Assembly (NCBI GenBank): GCA_963736235.1
Contig: CAVTOR010000031.1
Coordinates: forward strand, 434,001 to 498,000
Direction: 5' to 3'
From: CAVORB01 sp963736235
GTDB taxonomy: Bacteria; Pseudomonadota; Gammaproteobacteria; Chromatiales; Chromatiaceae
DNA length: 64,000 bases
Position numbers and translations under genes: made by a program. Positions 9,666 through 17,426 of the stretch are shown here, in pieces. The notes beneath the pieces were generated by a model. It made no database searches and was not told the origin of the DNA. It saw only the letters and a list, made by a program, of their open reading frames with translations. Each line of letters begins with the position of its first letter. The first letter of the stretch is position 1.

Positions 9666-10876
9666 CAGGGCAAGCGCGCATAAATCTTCAGCCGAACACG
9701 ACCTTGGCACGGTAGTCATCGTTCCAAGCGGCCTTGCGACGCTTCTTTGACAGGCGCATCGACGAGGGCTCTTGTTCGAACAGGTTCATGCACAGGTGGC
9801 GGATCGAGGTCATGATCGCCGGGGCGTTGCCTTTGCGGATTCGGCTGGCGTCCTCGGCGAAGACGACATCGAGTCGCCAATGCAGGCGATTTTCCACGCC
9901 CCAATGGTCGCGCACCGCATGCGCGAAGCGTTTGGCCTCAGCACGGATGGAGTTGATGTAATAGCGTCGTTGGAGCGTCTGTGTCTCACCGATCAGGCAC
10001 TGGCGTTCGACCATGCCGATGCTACGCAACCCCTGCCAAAGCTGCGTATTGGGCAGCGTTCGCAAGTCCTCCGTTACCCAGTAACGGCGCACCTCCAGGC
10101 GTCCATGATCCTGGTCCACCTCTTCGGTGTAGTCATATTCAACGCCAGCGAAGTCACCGGCCATGGCCACCGTGAAGAAGTCCTCAACGCCTTCCTGAAG
10201 TACGCTCTGGTTTCCCTTGAGCCCCAGGACGTAATCGCCGCCCTGGGCGATGATTTGCTCGGCGATGGCGCGTTGGCAGCCCATGGCATCAATCGTCACG
10301 ATGCACCCCTTGAGTTCAAGGAGTTCGAGCAATTTCGGGATTGCCGTGATTTCGTTGGACTTCTCCTCCGTCGCCTCTTGGGCAAGCACCAAACGGTTCG
10401 TGCTCGCCCACGCACTGACCATATGCAGTGCCTTGCGTGAGCGCTTGCGATCATGCGAGCCACGCGCGCTCTTGCCATCGATGGCGATCACCTCGCCCTG
10501 CGTGGCTTCGCTCACTGCGCCCGTCCAACTGCGGAAGCACTGTTGAAAGCCCTTCGGCGACAATCGTGACAAGACATTGGCGATGCAGTCGTGCGACGGT
10601 ACGCCGTTGGCGAACGGCGCAAACTTGCGCAGCCAGTCCAACTTCTCCTGACCAAACTCTTCGATGGCTTCCCAACCGTCCGCGCCACTGCTCACCGCGC
10701 AGAGCACCAAAATGACGATATCCATCAGTTCATGCAGCTTGTTGCGATCAATCCGTGGATCCTCAAGCGTCGAGAAATGTTCTTCAATACTTGCAGACAC
10801 GAGAAACTCCTCATGTTGTTTCTCGCTATATTGCCTATCTCGCTGTCGCGCGACAATTTTAAGCGCGCTCGCCCTG
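9666..10876 (-). mobile_element. ISAs1-family insertion sequence, complete
   Basis: A 1211-bp element bounded by imperfect terminal inverted repeats reading inward CAGGGCAAGCGCGCATAAA (left) and CAGGGCGAGCGCGCTTAAA (right). It is flanked by a perfect 10-bp target duplication, within the size range of the ISAs1 family. It contains one transposase gene. It sits 81 bp upstream of the transglutaminase-DUF2126 start, in the intergenic space shared with the divergent ATP-grasp gene. It may therefore have separated one or both from native promoter elements. Confidence 0.93.
9688..10800 (-). CDS. ISAs1-family transposase
   Basis: A 370-residue DDE transposase. The start is taken as the GTG at 10800 (VSASIEEHFSTLEDPRID) because GAGGAG lies just upstream and the length then equals the family norm; the frame is open far upstream but that part is meaningless. 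Hallmarks: DPRIDRNKLHELMDIVI near the N-terminus, the catalytic region VIAIDGKSARGS, then IVTIDAMGCQRAIAEQI and the C-terminal HWGVENRLHWRLDVVFAED. No frameshift is seen and the ends of the element are intact, so it may still be active. Confidence 0.92.
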   Translation of the reverse strand: MSASIEEHFSTLEDPRIDRNKLHELMDIVILVLCAVSSGADGWEAIEEFGQEKLDWLRKFAPFANGVPSHDCIANVLSRLSPKGFQQCFRSWTGAVSEATQGEVIAIDGKSARGSHDRKRSRKALHMVSAWASTNRLVLAQEATEEKSNEITAIPKLLELLELKGCIVTIDAMGCQRAIAEQIIAQGGDYVLGLKGNQSVLQEGVEDFFTVAMAGDFAGVEYDYTEEVDQDHGRLEVRRYWVTEDLRTLPNTQLWQGLRSIGMVERQCLIGETQTLQRRYYINSIRAEAKRFAHAVRDHWGVENRLHWRLDVVFAEDASRIRKGNAPAIMTSIRHLCMNLFEQEPSSMRLSKKRRKAAWNDDYRAKVVFG

Positions 10877-10886
10877 GACCAGGCCC
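10877..10886. repeat. Target site duplication, right copy
   Basis: GACCAGGCCC, identical to 9656-9665, directly outside the right inverted repeat of the ISAs1-type element. Confidence 0.93.
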
Positions 10887-11144
10887 CACAGCCGGATGCG
10901 GAAATCGTTGTCCTCATCCGCAAGCAAGGCTTGGACAGAGTACCCGAGGCCCCTGCACCGTTTCGGGTCGCCCGTTCGCGACGCACGGGCGAGATGCACC
11001 GAGCTAGCGCAGTGCCGCTTGATGCCGTGCCCCGGCACCAAGCGGCAGCCGACGCCCCGCGCGGCCTGCGGTGACCAGTCATCTGCTGGCGCGGACTTTG
11101 CAGACGATTGTTTGCTTTAGCAGGCCGAGTTTCGAGGGCGAGCG

Positions 11145-12611
11145 ATGCTGAGACAATTCCAGAGCGGCACCCGGACCAACCCACCGCCGCCGCCACGGTC
11201 GGCTGCCTACCACGAGTTCTACCGTGACGACTTCCGTCCGCGGGACCATTATCTGCCGATGTGGGACCACATCCAGCACACGGGACAGAATCTGCTCGAC
11301 GCCAAGTCCCGCGAGGCACACCTCACCCTACACACCGATGGGGTCATCTTCACCGTCTATTCCAACCAGGAGGAAGGCATCGAACGGGTCTGGCCCTTCG
11401 ATATCTTGCCGCGCATCATCACCGCGGGGGAATGGCGCGTGCTGGAGGCGGGTCTCAAGCAACGCATCCGGGCACTGAACCTGTTCCTGAAGGACATCTA
11501 CCACGGCCAGCGCATCCTCAAGGACGGCGTGGTCCCCCCGGAGCTCATCTACCGCGGCAAGGACTTCCGAGGCGAGATCATGGACATCGACGCGCCCCAC
11601 GACATCTACACCCACATCAGCGGCGTGGACCTGATCCGGGACGAGGACGGCAACTACCTGGTGCTGGAAGACAACCTGCGCACGCCCTCCGGCGTCTCCT
11701 ACATGATCGAGAACCGGATCGTGGAGCGGCGCATCCTGCCCGAGTTCTTCGCCCGCTATCGCGTGCGCCGCGTGGAGCACTACCCGGCGCTGCTGCTGGC
11801 GGCACTGCGCCACCTCTCCCCGCGCGGGGAGGAGGATGCGTGCATCGTCGTCCTGACCCCGGGGATCTTCAACTCGGCCTATTTCGAGCACACCTTCCTC
11901 GCCAAGGAGATGGGAGTCGAGCTCGCCGAGGGTCGGGACCTGGTGTGCAAGAACGACAAGGTCTACCTCAAGACCACCCTCGGCCTGCGCCAGGTCGACG
12001 TGATCTACCGCAGGGTGGACGACGACTTCCTCGACCCGCTGGTGTTCCGGTCCGATTCCACGCTGGGCGTCGCGGGGGTAATCAACGCTTGGCGCGCCGG
12101 CAACGTCGCCCTGGTCAATGCGCCCGGCAGCGGGATCGCGGACGACAAGGCCGTCTACGCCTATGTGCCGGAGATCATCCGCTACTATCTGGGCGAGGCG
12201 CCGATCCTGTCCAACGTCCCGACCTTCCAAATGACCGACGGCCAGGACCGCGCCTATGTTCTCGACAACCTGGAGACGATGGTGGTGAAAGCAGTCGCCG
12301 AGTCTGGCGGCTATGGCATGCTCATGGGACCAACCTCGACCGCGGCGCAGCGCAACGAATTCGTCAGGAAGATCGAGGAGGACCCGCGCAACTACATCGC
12401 CCAGCCCGTGGTCCAGCTCTCGCGCCACATTTGCTACCTGGAGGGGGAGCTCGAATCCCGCCACCTCGACCTGCGCCCATTCATCATCTACGGCGAGGAC
12501 ATCGAGGTGGTGCCCGGCGGACTCACCCGGGTTGCCATGACCAAGGGGTCCCTGGTGGTCAACTCATCCCAGGGCGGGGGCAGCAAGGACACCTGGGTGT
12601 TAGCCGACTGA
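11145..12611 (+). CDS. Circularly permuted ATP-grasp protein (COG2308 type), copy 1
   Basis: A 488-residue predicted ATP-dependent carboxylate-amine ligase of the circularly permuted ATP-grasp family. Recognisable stretches are YHEFYRDDFRPRDHYLPMW at the N-terminus, LVLEDNLRTPSGVSYMIENR, the nucleotide-binding strand IVVLTPGIFNSAYFEHTFLA, VDVIYRRVDDDFLDPL, and the terminal SSQGGGSKDTWVLAD. It is the first gene of a cluster with alpha-E (2 bp after its stop) and transglutaminase, so the three are probably co-transcribed. No defect is seen in this gene, unlike the two downstream. It is paralogous to the N-terminal half of the fusion at 17932-20517. The substrate is unknown. Confidence 0.9.
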   Translation: MLRQFQSGTRTNPPPPPRSAAYHEFYRDDFRPRDHYLPMWDHIQHTGQNLLDAKSREAHLTLHTDGVIFTVYSNQEEGIERVWPFDILPRIITAGEWRVLEAGLKQRIRALNLFLKDIYHGQRILKDGVVPPELIYRGKDFRGEIMDIDAPHDIYTHISGVDLIRDEDGNYLVLEDNLRTPSGVSYMIENRIVERRILPEFFARYRVRRVEHYPALLLAALRHLSPRGEEDACIVVLTPGIFNSAYFEHTFLAKEMGVELAEGRDLVCKNDKVYLKTTLGLRQVDVIYRRVDDDFLDPLVFRSDSTLGVAGVINAWRAGNVALVNAPGSGIADDKAVYAYVPEIIRYYLGEAPILSNVPTFQMTDGQDRAYVLDNLETMVVKAVAESGGYGMLMGPTSTAAQRNEFVRKIEEDPRNYIAQPVVQLSRHICYLEGELESRHLDLRPFIIYGEDIEVVPGGLTRVAMTKGSLVVNSSQGGGSKDTWVLAD

Positions 12612-12613
12612 AG

Positions 12614-13576
12614 ATGCTGAGCCGCATCGGCGAGTCCCTCTATTGGATGACGCGCAACCTGGAACGGACCGACAACACCGCGCGCATCCTCGACATTAAC
12701 GTCGTTTACATGCTGGAGGCGGATGAGGGCACCACCGAGGAGGCCCAGTGGAAGCCCCTGCTCAACATCGTCGACGCCCTGGACCTCTACGCCCAGCGCC
12801 ATCCCGACGGGGGTATCGGCGTGCAGCGGGTGATCCATTTCCTCACCCAGGAAAAGGCCTACCACAGCTCCCTCTACAACAGCCTGCGACTGGCGCGTGA
12901 GAACGCCCGGGTGGCGCGCGACCGCATCTCCAACGAGATGTGGGAGGCCATCAACCAGCTCTGGCTCCAGGTCGACAAGCATCTCGCCACCACCCTGCTG
13001 CCGTGGCGGGCAGCCGAGTTCTATGCCTATGTCCACCGCGAGGCGGCCATGTTCTTCGGTCTCGCCCAGGGCACCATGATGCGCGGCGAGGCCTACGGCT
13101 TCACCGTGCTGGGCAGCCTGCAGGAGCGTGCGGACATGACCGCGCGCATTCTCGACGTGCGCTATCACCTGCTGCTTCCGGACGTCTCTCTGGTGGGTTC
13201 CCCGGTCGACTACTATCAGTGGTGAGCCCTGCTTAAGTCCCTTTCCGGCTTCGAGACATACCGGCGCAAATACCACGGCGGCATCCGCCCCATCGACGTC
13301 GTGGCATTCGCGGTGCTGAACCCGGATTTCCCGCGCTCCCTCGCCTACTGCGTGGACAACATGGGGCGCGCCCTCGGCCGCATCGGGGTCGTGCCGGACA
13401 GCCCGGTGGACAAGGCCACGCGCGCTCTGCACGCGCACCTGGCGGACGTCTCTCCGCGCGCGATACTCGACCAGGGATTGCACGAGTATCTGGAGCAATT
13501 CCTGACTTTACTGGCGCGCCTAACGGAGGCCTTGCAGGGAGACTACTTCGAGGCCCACCTGGGAGACGCGGATTGA
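12614..13576 (+). pseudogene. Alpha-E domain protein (COG2307), copy 1, interrupted by in-frame TGA
   Basis: A helical alpha-E family protein, the usual partner of permuted ATP-grasp ligases; its role is unknown. MLSRIGESLYWMTRNLERTDNTARILD is the family N-terminus. The frame runs to a TGA at 13223-13225 (DYYQW-stop), then continues in the same frame with ALLKSLSGFETYRRKYHGGIRP and on to LTEALQGDYFEAHLGDAD at 13576. The total of 320 codons is normal for the family. Homologues usually have Ser after QW, so one base change (TCA to TGA) explains the stop. It could be a true nonsense mutation, a read-through site or a sequence error. The end overlaps the next gene by 4 bp. Confidence 0.88.
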
Positions 13577-14467
13577 GGTACCGGATCGAGCGCGAGAGCC
13601 GGACGCGCTACGAATCGCCGGTGCGCGAGCACCACGTCATGCTCCGCGTCGCTCCCTGCTCGGACGCTCAGCAGCAGGTCCACGCCTGCAGCCTCAACGT
13701 GGAGCCGGACACAGAGCGGCCCGCCAGCCACCGCGACGGATTCGGCAATCTCATCCACCGTTTCGCGATCATGGCGGCCCACGAATATCTCACCACGCGA
13801 CTCGACGCCGAAGTGGAAACCAGGCTCGCTAACCCGTTCGACTTCGTGCCCCTGGCGCCGGCCCGGGAACGCGATTGGCTCCGCCACAGTGCGCGAGGCG
13901 CCACGGCTGTGGGATTTCCTGGTCGCTCGCGGCTCCCTGACGCAAACCCTCCCGGAGGCCATGGAGGCAGCGCGGGTTCCGGTCTACGACCCGTCCACGC
14001 CCCTCTTCGACCAGGCCCAGACCGCAATGACCTGGGTACGGTCGTTCTGCGAGCTGGACCCCGAGTGGGATGAGCCTCATCCGGAGCTCGCGACGGTGCT
14101 CGAGCGCCGCCGCGGCAGCTCAGGCGACCTCTCCCACCTGCTGATCGCGGTCGTGCGTGGCTGGGGCGTGCCCGCGCGCTATGCAGTCGGATACGTCGAC
14201 TCGGGCTATTTCGAGCCGGATGAGGCAGACCCTGACGCTGACCTCGGGCCGCGCCCCCAGTCCCTGCATGCCTGGGCCGAGATCCTGATTCCTGGCGCCG
14301 GGTGGCGCGGCCTCGACCCCGCATTCGGGCTCCTGGCTAACGACACCTATGTGCGCATGGCCGTTGGGCGCGATGCCAGCGACGTAGTCGGCGAACGTGC
14401 AGTCTTCAAGGGCGACGCCCGAGACACCGAGACCCGGATCACGGTGCACGTCACGCGGTTGGACTGA
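13573..14467 (+). pseudogene. Transglutaminase-like protein, copy 1, frameshifted and lacking the catalytic Cys
   Basis: Third gene of cluster 1. The N-terminal part (TTG start, LRYRIERESRTRYESPVREH) is the transglutaminase N-domain. Near 13886 the coding frame jumps by one base, after which REAPRLWDFLVARGSLT continues to 14467. The C-terminal core keeps His (SLHAWAEI) and Asp (GLDPAFGLL). However, where active relatives have G-V-C-Q-D this one has G-S-S-G-D (codons 14114-14128), so the nucleophile is Ser. The intact paralogue at 20514-21392 keeps Cys, His and Asp. Loss of activity is likely even if the frameshift is a sequence error. Confidence 0.85.
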
Positions 14468-14500
14468 AGTCCTTCGATCACGCATCGCCGGCCCCCAAAT

Positions 14501-14535
14501 AAAAGGCCCCGACGCCCAAGGGGCGCCGGGGCCTT
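14501..14535. terminator. Strong bidirectional hairpin terminator
   Basis: AAGGCCCCGACGCCC pairs with GGGCGCCGGGGCCTT across a very short loop, preceded by AATAA. It lies between two converging genes: the transglutaminase ending at 14467 (+) and the small gene ending at 14570 (-). It could stop transcription from both sides. Confidence 0.75.
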
Positions 14536-14569
14536 CACCACCGGGCAACGACCGAGTTGTTGCGGACGA

Positions 14570-14725
14570 CTACTCCTGGGTCAGGATCTCGGCGTTCTCT
14601 ACGGTCCGCACCTCCACCACCGGCTCGCGCGTCTCTTCCGCCGCGAGACGCTCGTCCTCGTTGAGGACCATGGTCGTGGAGATGCCGCCTACGATCAGCG
14701 CGATTGATGCAAGTGAACCTAACAT
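14570..14725 (-). CDS. Small membrane-anchored protein, 51 residues
   Basis: Too short for most gene callers but well supported. ATG at 14725 follows AGGAGC at ideal spacing and a near-consensus promoter 42 bp upstream. The protein begins MLGSLASIALIVGGISTTMV, a single hydrophobic segment, followed by a soluble acidic tail (LNEDERLAAEETREPVVEV). It ends at TAG 14570, 35 bp before the shared hairpin terminator. No family is recognised. The palindromic operator inside its promoter points to tight repression and induction by a specific signal. The same operator type occurs upstream of the sulfur globule gene at 63600. Confidence 0.7.
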   Translation of the reverse strand: MLGSLASIALIVGGISTTMVLNEDERLAAEETREPVVEVRTVENAEILTQE

Positions 14726-14766
14726 GTAACTGCTCCTTTCTGCTGTCAGGACTCGGATTGGCCACC

Positions 14767-14794
14767 ATTATATTAGAGATCTCTAATATTTCAA
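14767..14794 (-). promoter_or_regulatory. Sigma-70 promoter of the 51-residue gene
   Basis: On the minus strand, TTGAAA (14789-14794) and TATAAT (14767-14772) are separated by 16 bp, close to the consensus. The spacer is almost entirely the palindromic operator. Transcription would start about 35 bp before the ATG. Confidence 0.75.
14770..14789. promoter_or_regulatory. 20-bp palindromic operator (8-4-8)
   Basis: ATATTAGAGATCTCTAATAT is a perfect palindrome sitting between the -35 and -10 boxes, a position typical of repressor sites. A near copy, ATTTTAGA-N4-TCTAATAT, lies at 63505-63524. The AT-rich inverted repeat is of the kind bound by winged-helix repressors (ArsR and similar). The regulator itself is not identified in the window. 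Confidence 0.7.
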
Positions 14795-14890
14795 CCCTGC
14801 CTCAATCGAACCGGAACACTCGCGTCCGGCTTACGATAGTTGGGTTAACCTACAGGGCAGCATCTCCCTGAACTTGTACGCCTGCATGTT

Positions 14891-16255
14891 ATGAGCATTC
14901 GACTCCTGATCGTGGAAGACGACTCCGCCCTGAATCAGATGCTCCTCCTCCATTTCGAGGACGAGGGTTATCTGGTCGACGGCGCAATCGACTGCGCCGA
15001 CGCCCTGGAGTGCGTTGCCCGGAAGGCGTATGACCTGGTGCTGCTCGACCAGCAGCTTCCGGATGGGACCGGCACAGGGCTGCTGGAAGACCTGCTGGGG
15101 CGCGACCCCGACCTGCCGGTCGTGATGATGACGGGTCAGCACGATCTCGAGCTCGCGATCGAGGCGATCAAGAAGGGGGCGGCCGATTTCGTTCACAAGC
15201 CAGTGGAAACTGCCGAGCTCACCCAAACGGTGAACCGACTGCTCGCCAACCGCCGGCTCTCACGGGAAGTGGAGGCGCTGCGCCAGGCCCAGGAGCCCGC
15301 GCGCGAGGAGCGGGACCTCATCGGCCGCAGCAGCGCCATGCTGACGGTGAGCAAGGAGATCGCGCTCAGCTCCGGCAGCGACGCGACCGTTCTCATCACT
15401 GGCGAGTCGGGCACCGGCAAGGAGGTGGTGGCGCGGCTGATCCACCAGCATAGCGGCCGCCAGGGGCCCTTCGTGGCCGTGAACTGCGCCGCCATCGTGG
15501 ACACCCTGCTAGAGAGCGAGCTGTTCGGCCACGAGAAGGGTGCCTTCACCGGCGCCCAGGCGCGCAAGCTCGGCAAGTTCGAACTCGCCCAGGACGGCAC
15601 CCTGTTCCTCGACGAGGTGGGCGAGCTTGCGCCACTGCTGCAGGCCAAACTGCTGCGCGCCCTGCAGGAGCGGGAGTTCGAGCGGGTCGGCGGAACCCAG
15701 CAGATCGCCACCAACGCGCGGGTGGTGGCCGCCACCAACCGCGACCTAATGGCCGAGGCACAGGCCGGGCGCTTCCGCGAGGATCTGGCCTATCGCCTCG
15801 ACGTCATCCACATCCGCATGCCGCCCCTGCGCGAGCGCATGGAGGACATTCCGCTCCTGGCGGAGGCGCTGCTGAAGCGCATCGCCGAACGCATCCGCAA
15901 GCCAGTCCCAGCCCTGCCCGCCGGGTCCCTGGCGAAGCTGCAGCAGCACGACTGGCCCGGGAACGTCCGCGAGTTGGAGAACCTCCTCACCCAGGCAGCG
16001 GTGCATGCACGCACGCCGGTGATCACCCCCGACCTGCTCGCCCTGACCTCGGGCACCCCGGCCAACACCCCGTCACCGACACCCACCGCGGATCGCGTCC
16101 TGCGCACCCTGGACCAAGTGGAGGCCGAGCACGTCCAACAGGTGCTCGACCACACCGGCGGCCACAAGGGCAGGACCTGCGAGATCCTCGGCATCTCCCG
16201 GCCAGCTCTGGACCGCAAGATCGAGAAATACGGGCTCAAGCTGCCCCCGCGCTGA
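14891..16255 (+). CDS. Sigma-54-dependent response regulator (NtrC family)
   Basis: A 454-residue two-component activator. Residues 1-115 are the receiver domain, with acidic pocket ED-D (9-11), phospho-acceptor Asp53 and Lys103. An AAA+ domain follows with Walker A GESGTGKE, the sigma-54 contact loop GAFTGA and arginine-rich sensor motifs. The C-terminal Fis-type helix-turn-helix reads HKGRTCEILGISRPALDRKIEKYG. No histidine kinase is adjacent. An almost perfect sigma-54 promoter lies 177 bp downstream of its stop, in front of the ECF sigma gene, making that gene the most likely target. No clear ribosome binding site precedes the ATG. Confidence 0.93.
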   Translation: MSIRLLIVEDDSALNQMLLLHFEDEGYLVDGAIDCADALECVARKAYDLVLLDQQLPDGTGTGLLEDLLGRDPDLPVVMMTGQHDLELAIEAIKKGAADFVHKPVETAELTQTVNRLLANRRLSREVEALRQAQEPAREERDLIGRSSAMLTVSKEIALSSGSDATVLITGESGTGKEVVARLIHQHSGRQGPFVAVNCAAIVDTLLESELFGHEKGAFTGAQARKLGKFELAQDGTLFLDEVGELAPLLQAKLLRALQEREFERVGGTQQIATNARVVAATNRDLMAEAQAGRFREDLAYRLDVIHIRMPPLRERMEDIPLLAEALLKRIAERIRKPVPALPAGSLAKLQQHDWPGNVRELENLLTQAAVHARTPVITPDLLALTSGTPANTPSPTPTADRVLRTLDQVEAEHVQQVLDHTGGHKGRTCEILGISRPALDRKIEKYGLKLPPR

Positions 16256-16356
16256 CACCGACCGCCCCGAGGAATCAATGATCCGGGCGACGCGGCGAAC
16301 GCGCCGCGCTGTCCTGACGCGATCCCGCGCACGACGACATTCCGATGATTCGTAAC

Positions 16357-16374
16357 GTTTCGTTTTAACGAAAC
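16357..16374. promoter_or_regulatory. Inverted repeat, candidate enhancer for the sigma-54 activator
   Basis: GTTTCGTT-TT-AACGAAAC, a perfect 8-2-8 inverted repeat about 58-75 bp upstream of the -24 element. That is the usual place for binding by an NtrC-type activator. The AT-rich tract between it and the promoter could bend. Confidence 0.6.
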
Positions 16375-16431
16375 ATGGAAGGGAATGCCAAGAAAGGTAT
16401 TTTTATCTTTTTATTTCAGTTGGTTGCGATC

Positions 16432-16447
16432 TGGCACGGCGACTGCT
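16432..16447 (+). promoter_or_regulatory. Sigma-54 (-24/-12) promoter
   Basis: TGGCACGGCGACTGCT matches the consensus TGGCACG-N4-TTGCW at all but one position, with the invariant GG and GC dinucleotides 10 bp apart. The predicted start is near 16458, 33 bp before the ATG of the ECF sigma factor gene. Confidence 0.85.
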
Positions 16448-16490
16448 CTGGAGTGGGCATCTTGAGTTGCCTGGAGATAGGAGTCGCACC

Positions 16491-17000
16491 ATGACCGCCA
16501 CCGCCGTCGCCGAGAACATTTCCAACCCGGACTTCACCACCCTTGCCCGACAACACTGGTCGGACCTGTACCGCTACGCCTATCGACTCTCGGGAAACCG
16601 CCACACGGCGGAGGATCTGGTGCAAGAGAGCCTGGCGCGTGCCTGGCGGTCCTTCGACCGCCTGAAGAACCTCGATGCCGCCAAGGGCTGGCTGTACACC
16701 ATCATACGGCGCGAGAATGCCCGGCGTTTCGAACGTTACCAGCCGCAGGAGGTCGACATTCCCACCGAGGGCCTGGGCGCGAAGCGCAAGACCTACGACA
16801 CGTCCGCCGAGGCATTCGTATTGCGCCGCGCTGTTCGGGCGTTGCCAGCCGAGTACCGAGACCCGCTGATCCTGCAGGTCATTCACGGCTATTCCCAGCA
16901 GGAGATCGCCGACCGTCTGGGGCTGACCTCCGCCGGCGTGGGCACCCGCCTTTTCCGTGCTCGCCAGAAGCTGCGCGCCACCCTCGGTGAGCAGGGCTGA
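16491..17000 (+). CDS. ECF-type RNA polymerase sigma factor
   Basis: A 169-residue sigma-70-family factor. Region 2 is at residues about 18-85 (DLYRYAYRLSGNRHTAEDLVQES and WLYTIIRRENARRF). Region 4 is at about 112-165 (ALPAEYRDPLILQVIHGYSQQEIADRLGLT). ATG at 16491 has AGGAG upstream and is preferred over an in-frame GTG/ATG eight codons earlier. It is transcribed from the sigma-54 promoter, so it appears to be the second tier of a sigma-54 to ECF cascade. No anti-sigma factor gene follows; a receiver-only response regulator comes next after 36 bp and may be co-transcribed. Confidence 0.9.
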   Translation: MTATAVAENISNPDFTTLARQHWSDLYRYAYRLSGNRHTAEDLVQESLARAWRSFDRLKNLDAAKGWLYTIIRRENARRFERYQPQEVDIPTEGLGAKRKTYDTSAEAFVLRRAVRALPAEYRDPLILQVIHGYSQQEIADRLGLTSAGVGTRLFRARQKLRATLGEQG

Positions 17001-17036
17001 TCAAAGCCCGTCTATTGCCCACCCGGAGGCGCATAA

Positions 17037-17426
17037 GTGACGGATTTCGTCGTCAACGCGCCAGACCCCGAAAGCGGGACTGCCTTGCTGATCGTTGAAG
17101 ACGACCAGGCGTTGCGCCAGATGTTGGCGTGGGAGCTTTCGGACCTGGGCTACAGGGTATGCGCGACCGGCAGTTGCCGGGAGGCCCTCGCCGCCGCCGG
17201 TGCCATCGGCTTCCGTCTCGCCGTGCTCGACATCGATCTGCCGGACGGAGACGGCTGCCGACTCGCCGCCGAGTTGGTCAGGACGAGCCCCAGGCTGCGT
17301 GTCGTGCTCGTCAGCGGCAGACACGGCGCCGACCGTTGCGGCCCAGGCTCGCCCGCCGTGATCGCCCGGCTCACCAAGCCGGTAAGCGCGTGGCGTCTGG
17401 ACACGATTCTCAGAGGGGACCGTTAG
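17037..17426 (+). CDS. Single-domain response regulator
   Basis: A 129-residue receiver domain without an output domain. It has the acidic pair (EDD at 21-23), phospho-acceptor Asp65 (VLDIDLPDGDG) and the Lys-Pro near the C-terminus (LTKPVSAW). GTG start at 17037 with GGAGG about 10 bp upstream. It probably shares the sigma-54-driven transcript of the ECF factor and may act as a phosphate sink or partner-switch. Its stop overlaps by 3 bp the stop of the converging TPR gene. Confidence 0.85.
   Translation: MTDFVVNAPDPESGTALLIVEDDQALRQMLAWELSDLGYRVCATGSCREALAAAGAIGFRLAVLDIDLPDGDGCRLAAELVRTSPRLRVVLVSGRHGADRCGPGSPAVIARLTKPVSAWRLDTILRGDR

Noticed and set aside
10859..11041. Gene interrupted by the ISAs1 insertion
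   Set aside because: Joining the flanks after removing the element and one target copy gives no protein-like frame; the site looks intergenic.
11261..12613. Possible long N-terminal extension of the alpha-E gene across the ATP-grasp gene
   Set aside because: The frame is open but its sequence is Arg/Pro-rich shadow; alpha-E clearly starts at 12614.
13223..13225. Selenocysteine at the TGA of alpha-E
   Set aside because: Relatives have Ser there, not Cys, and no stem-loop of the expected kind is apparent just downstream; a point mutation is simpler.
16401..16417. Shared T-rich 14-mer (ATCTTTTTATTTCA) at about 16404 and 43294
   Set aside because: Low complexity, different contexts (upstream of the sigma-54 promoter versus the end of the phosphodiesterase gene); probably chance.
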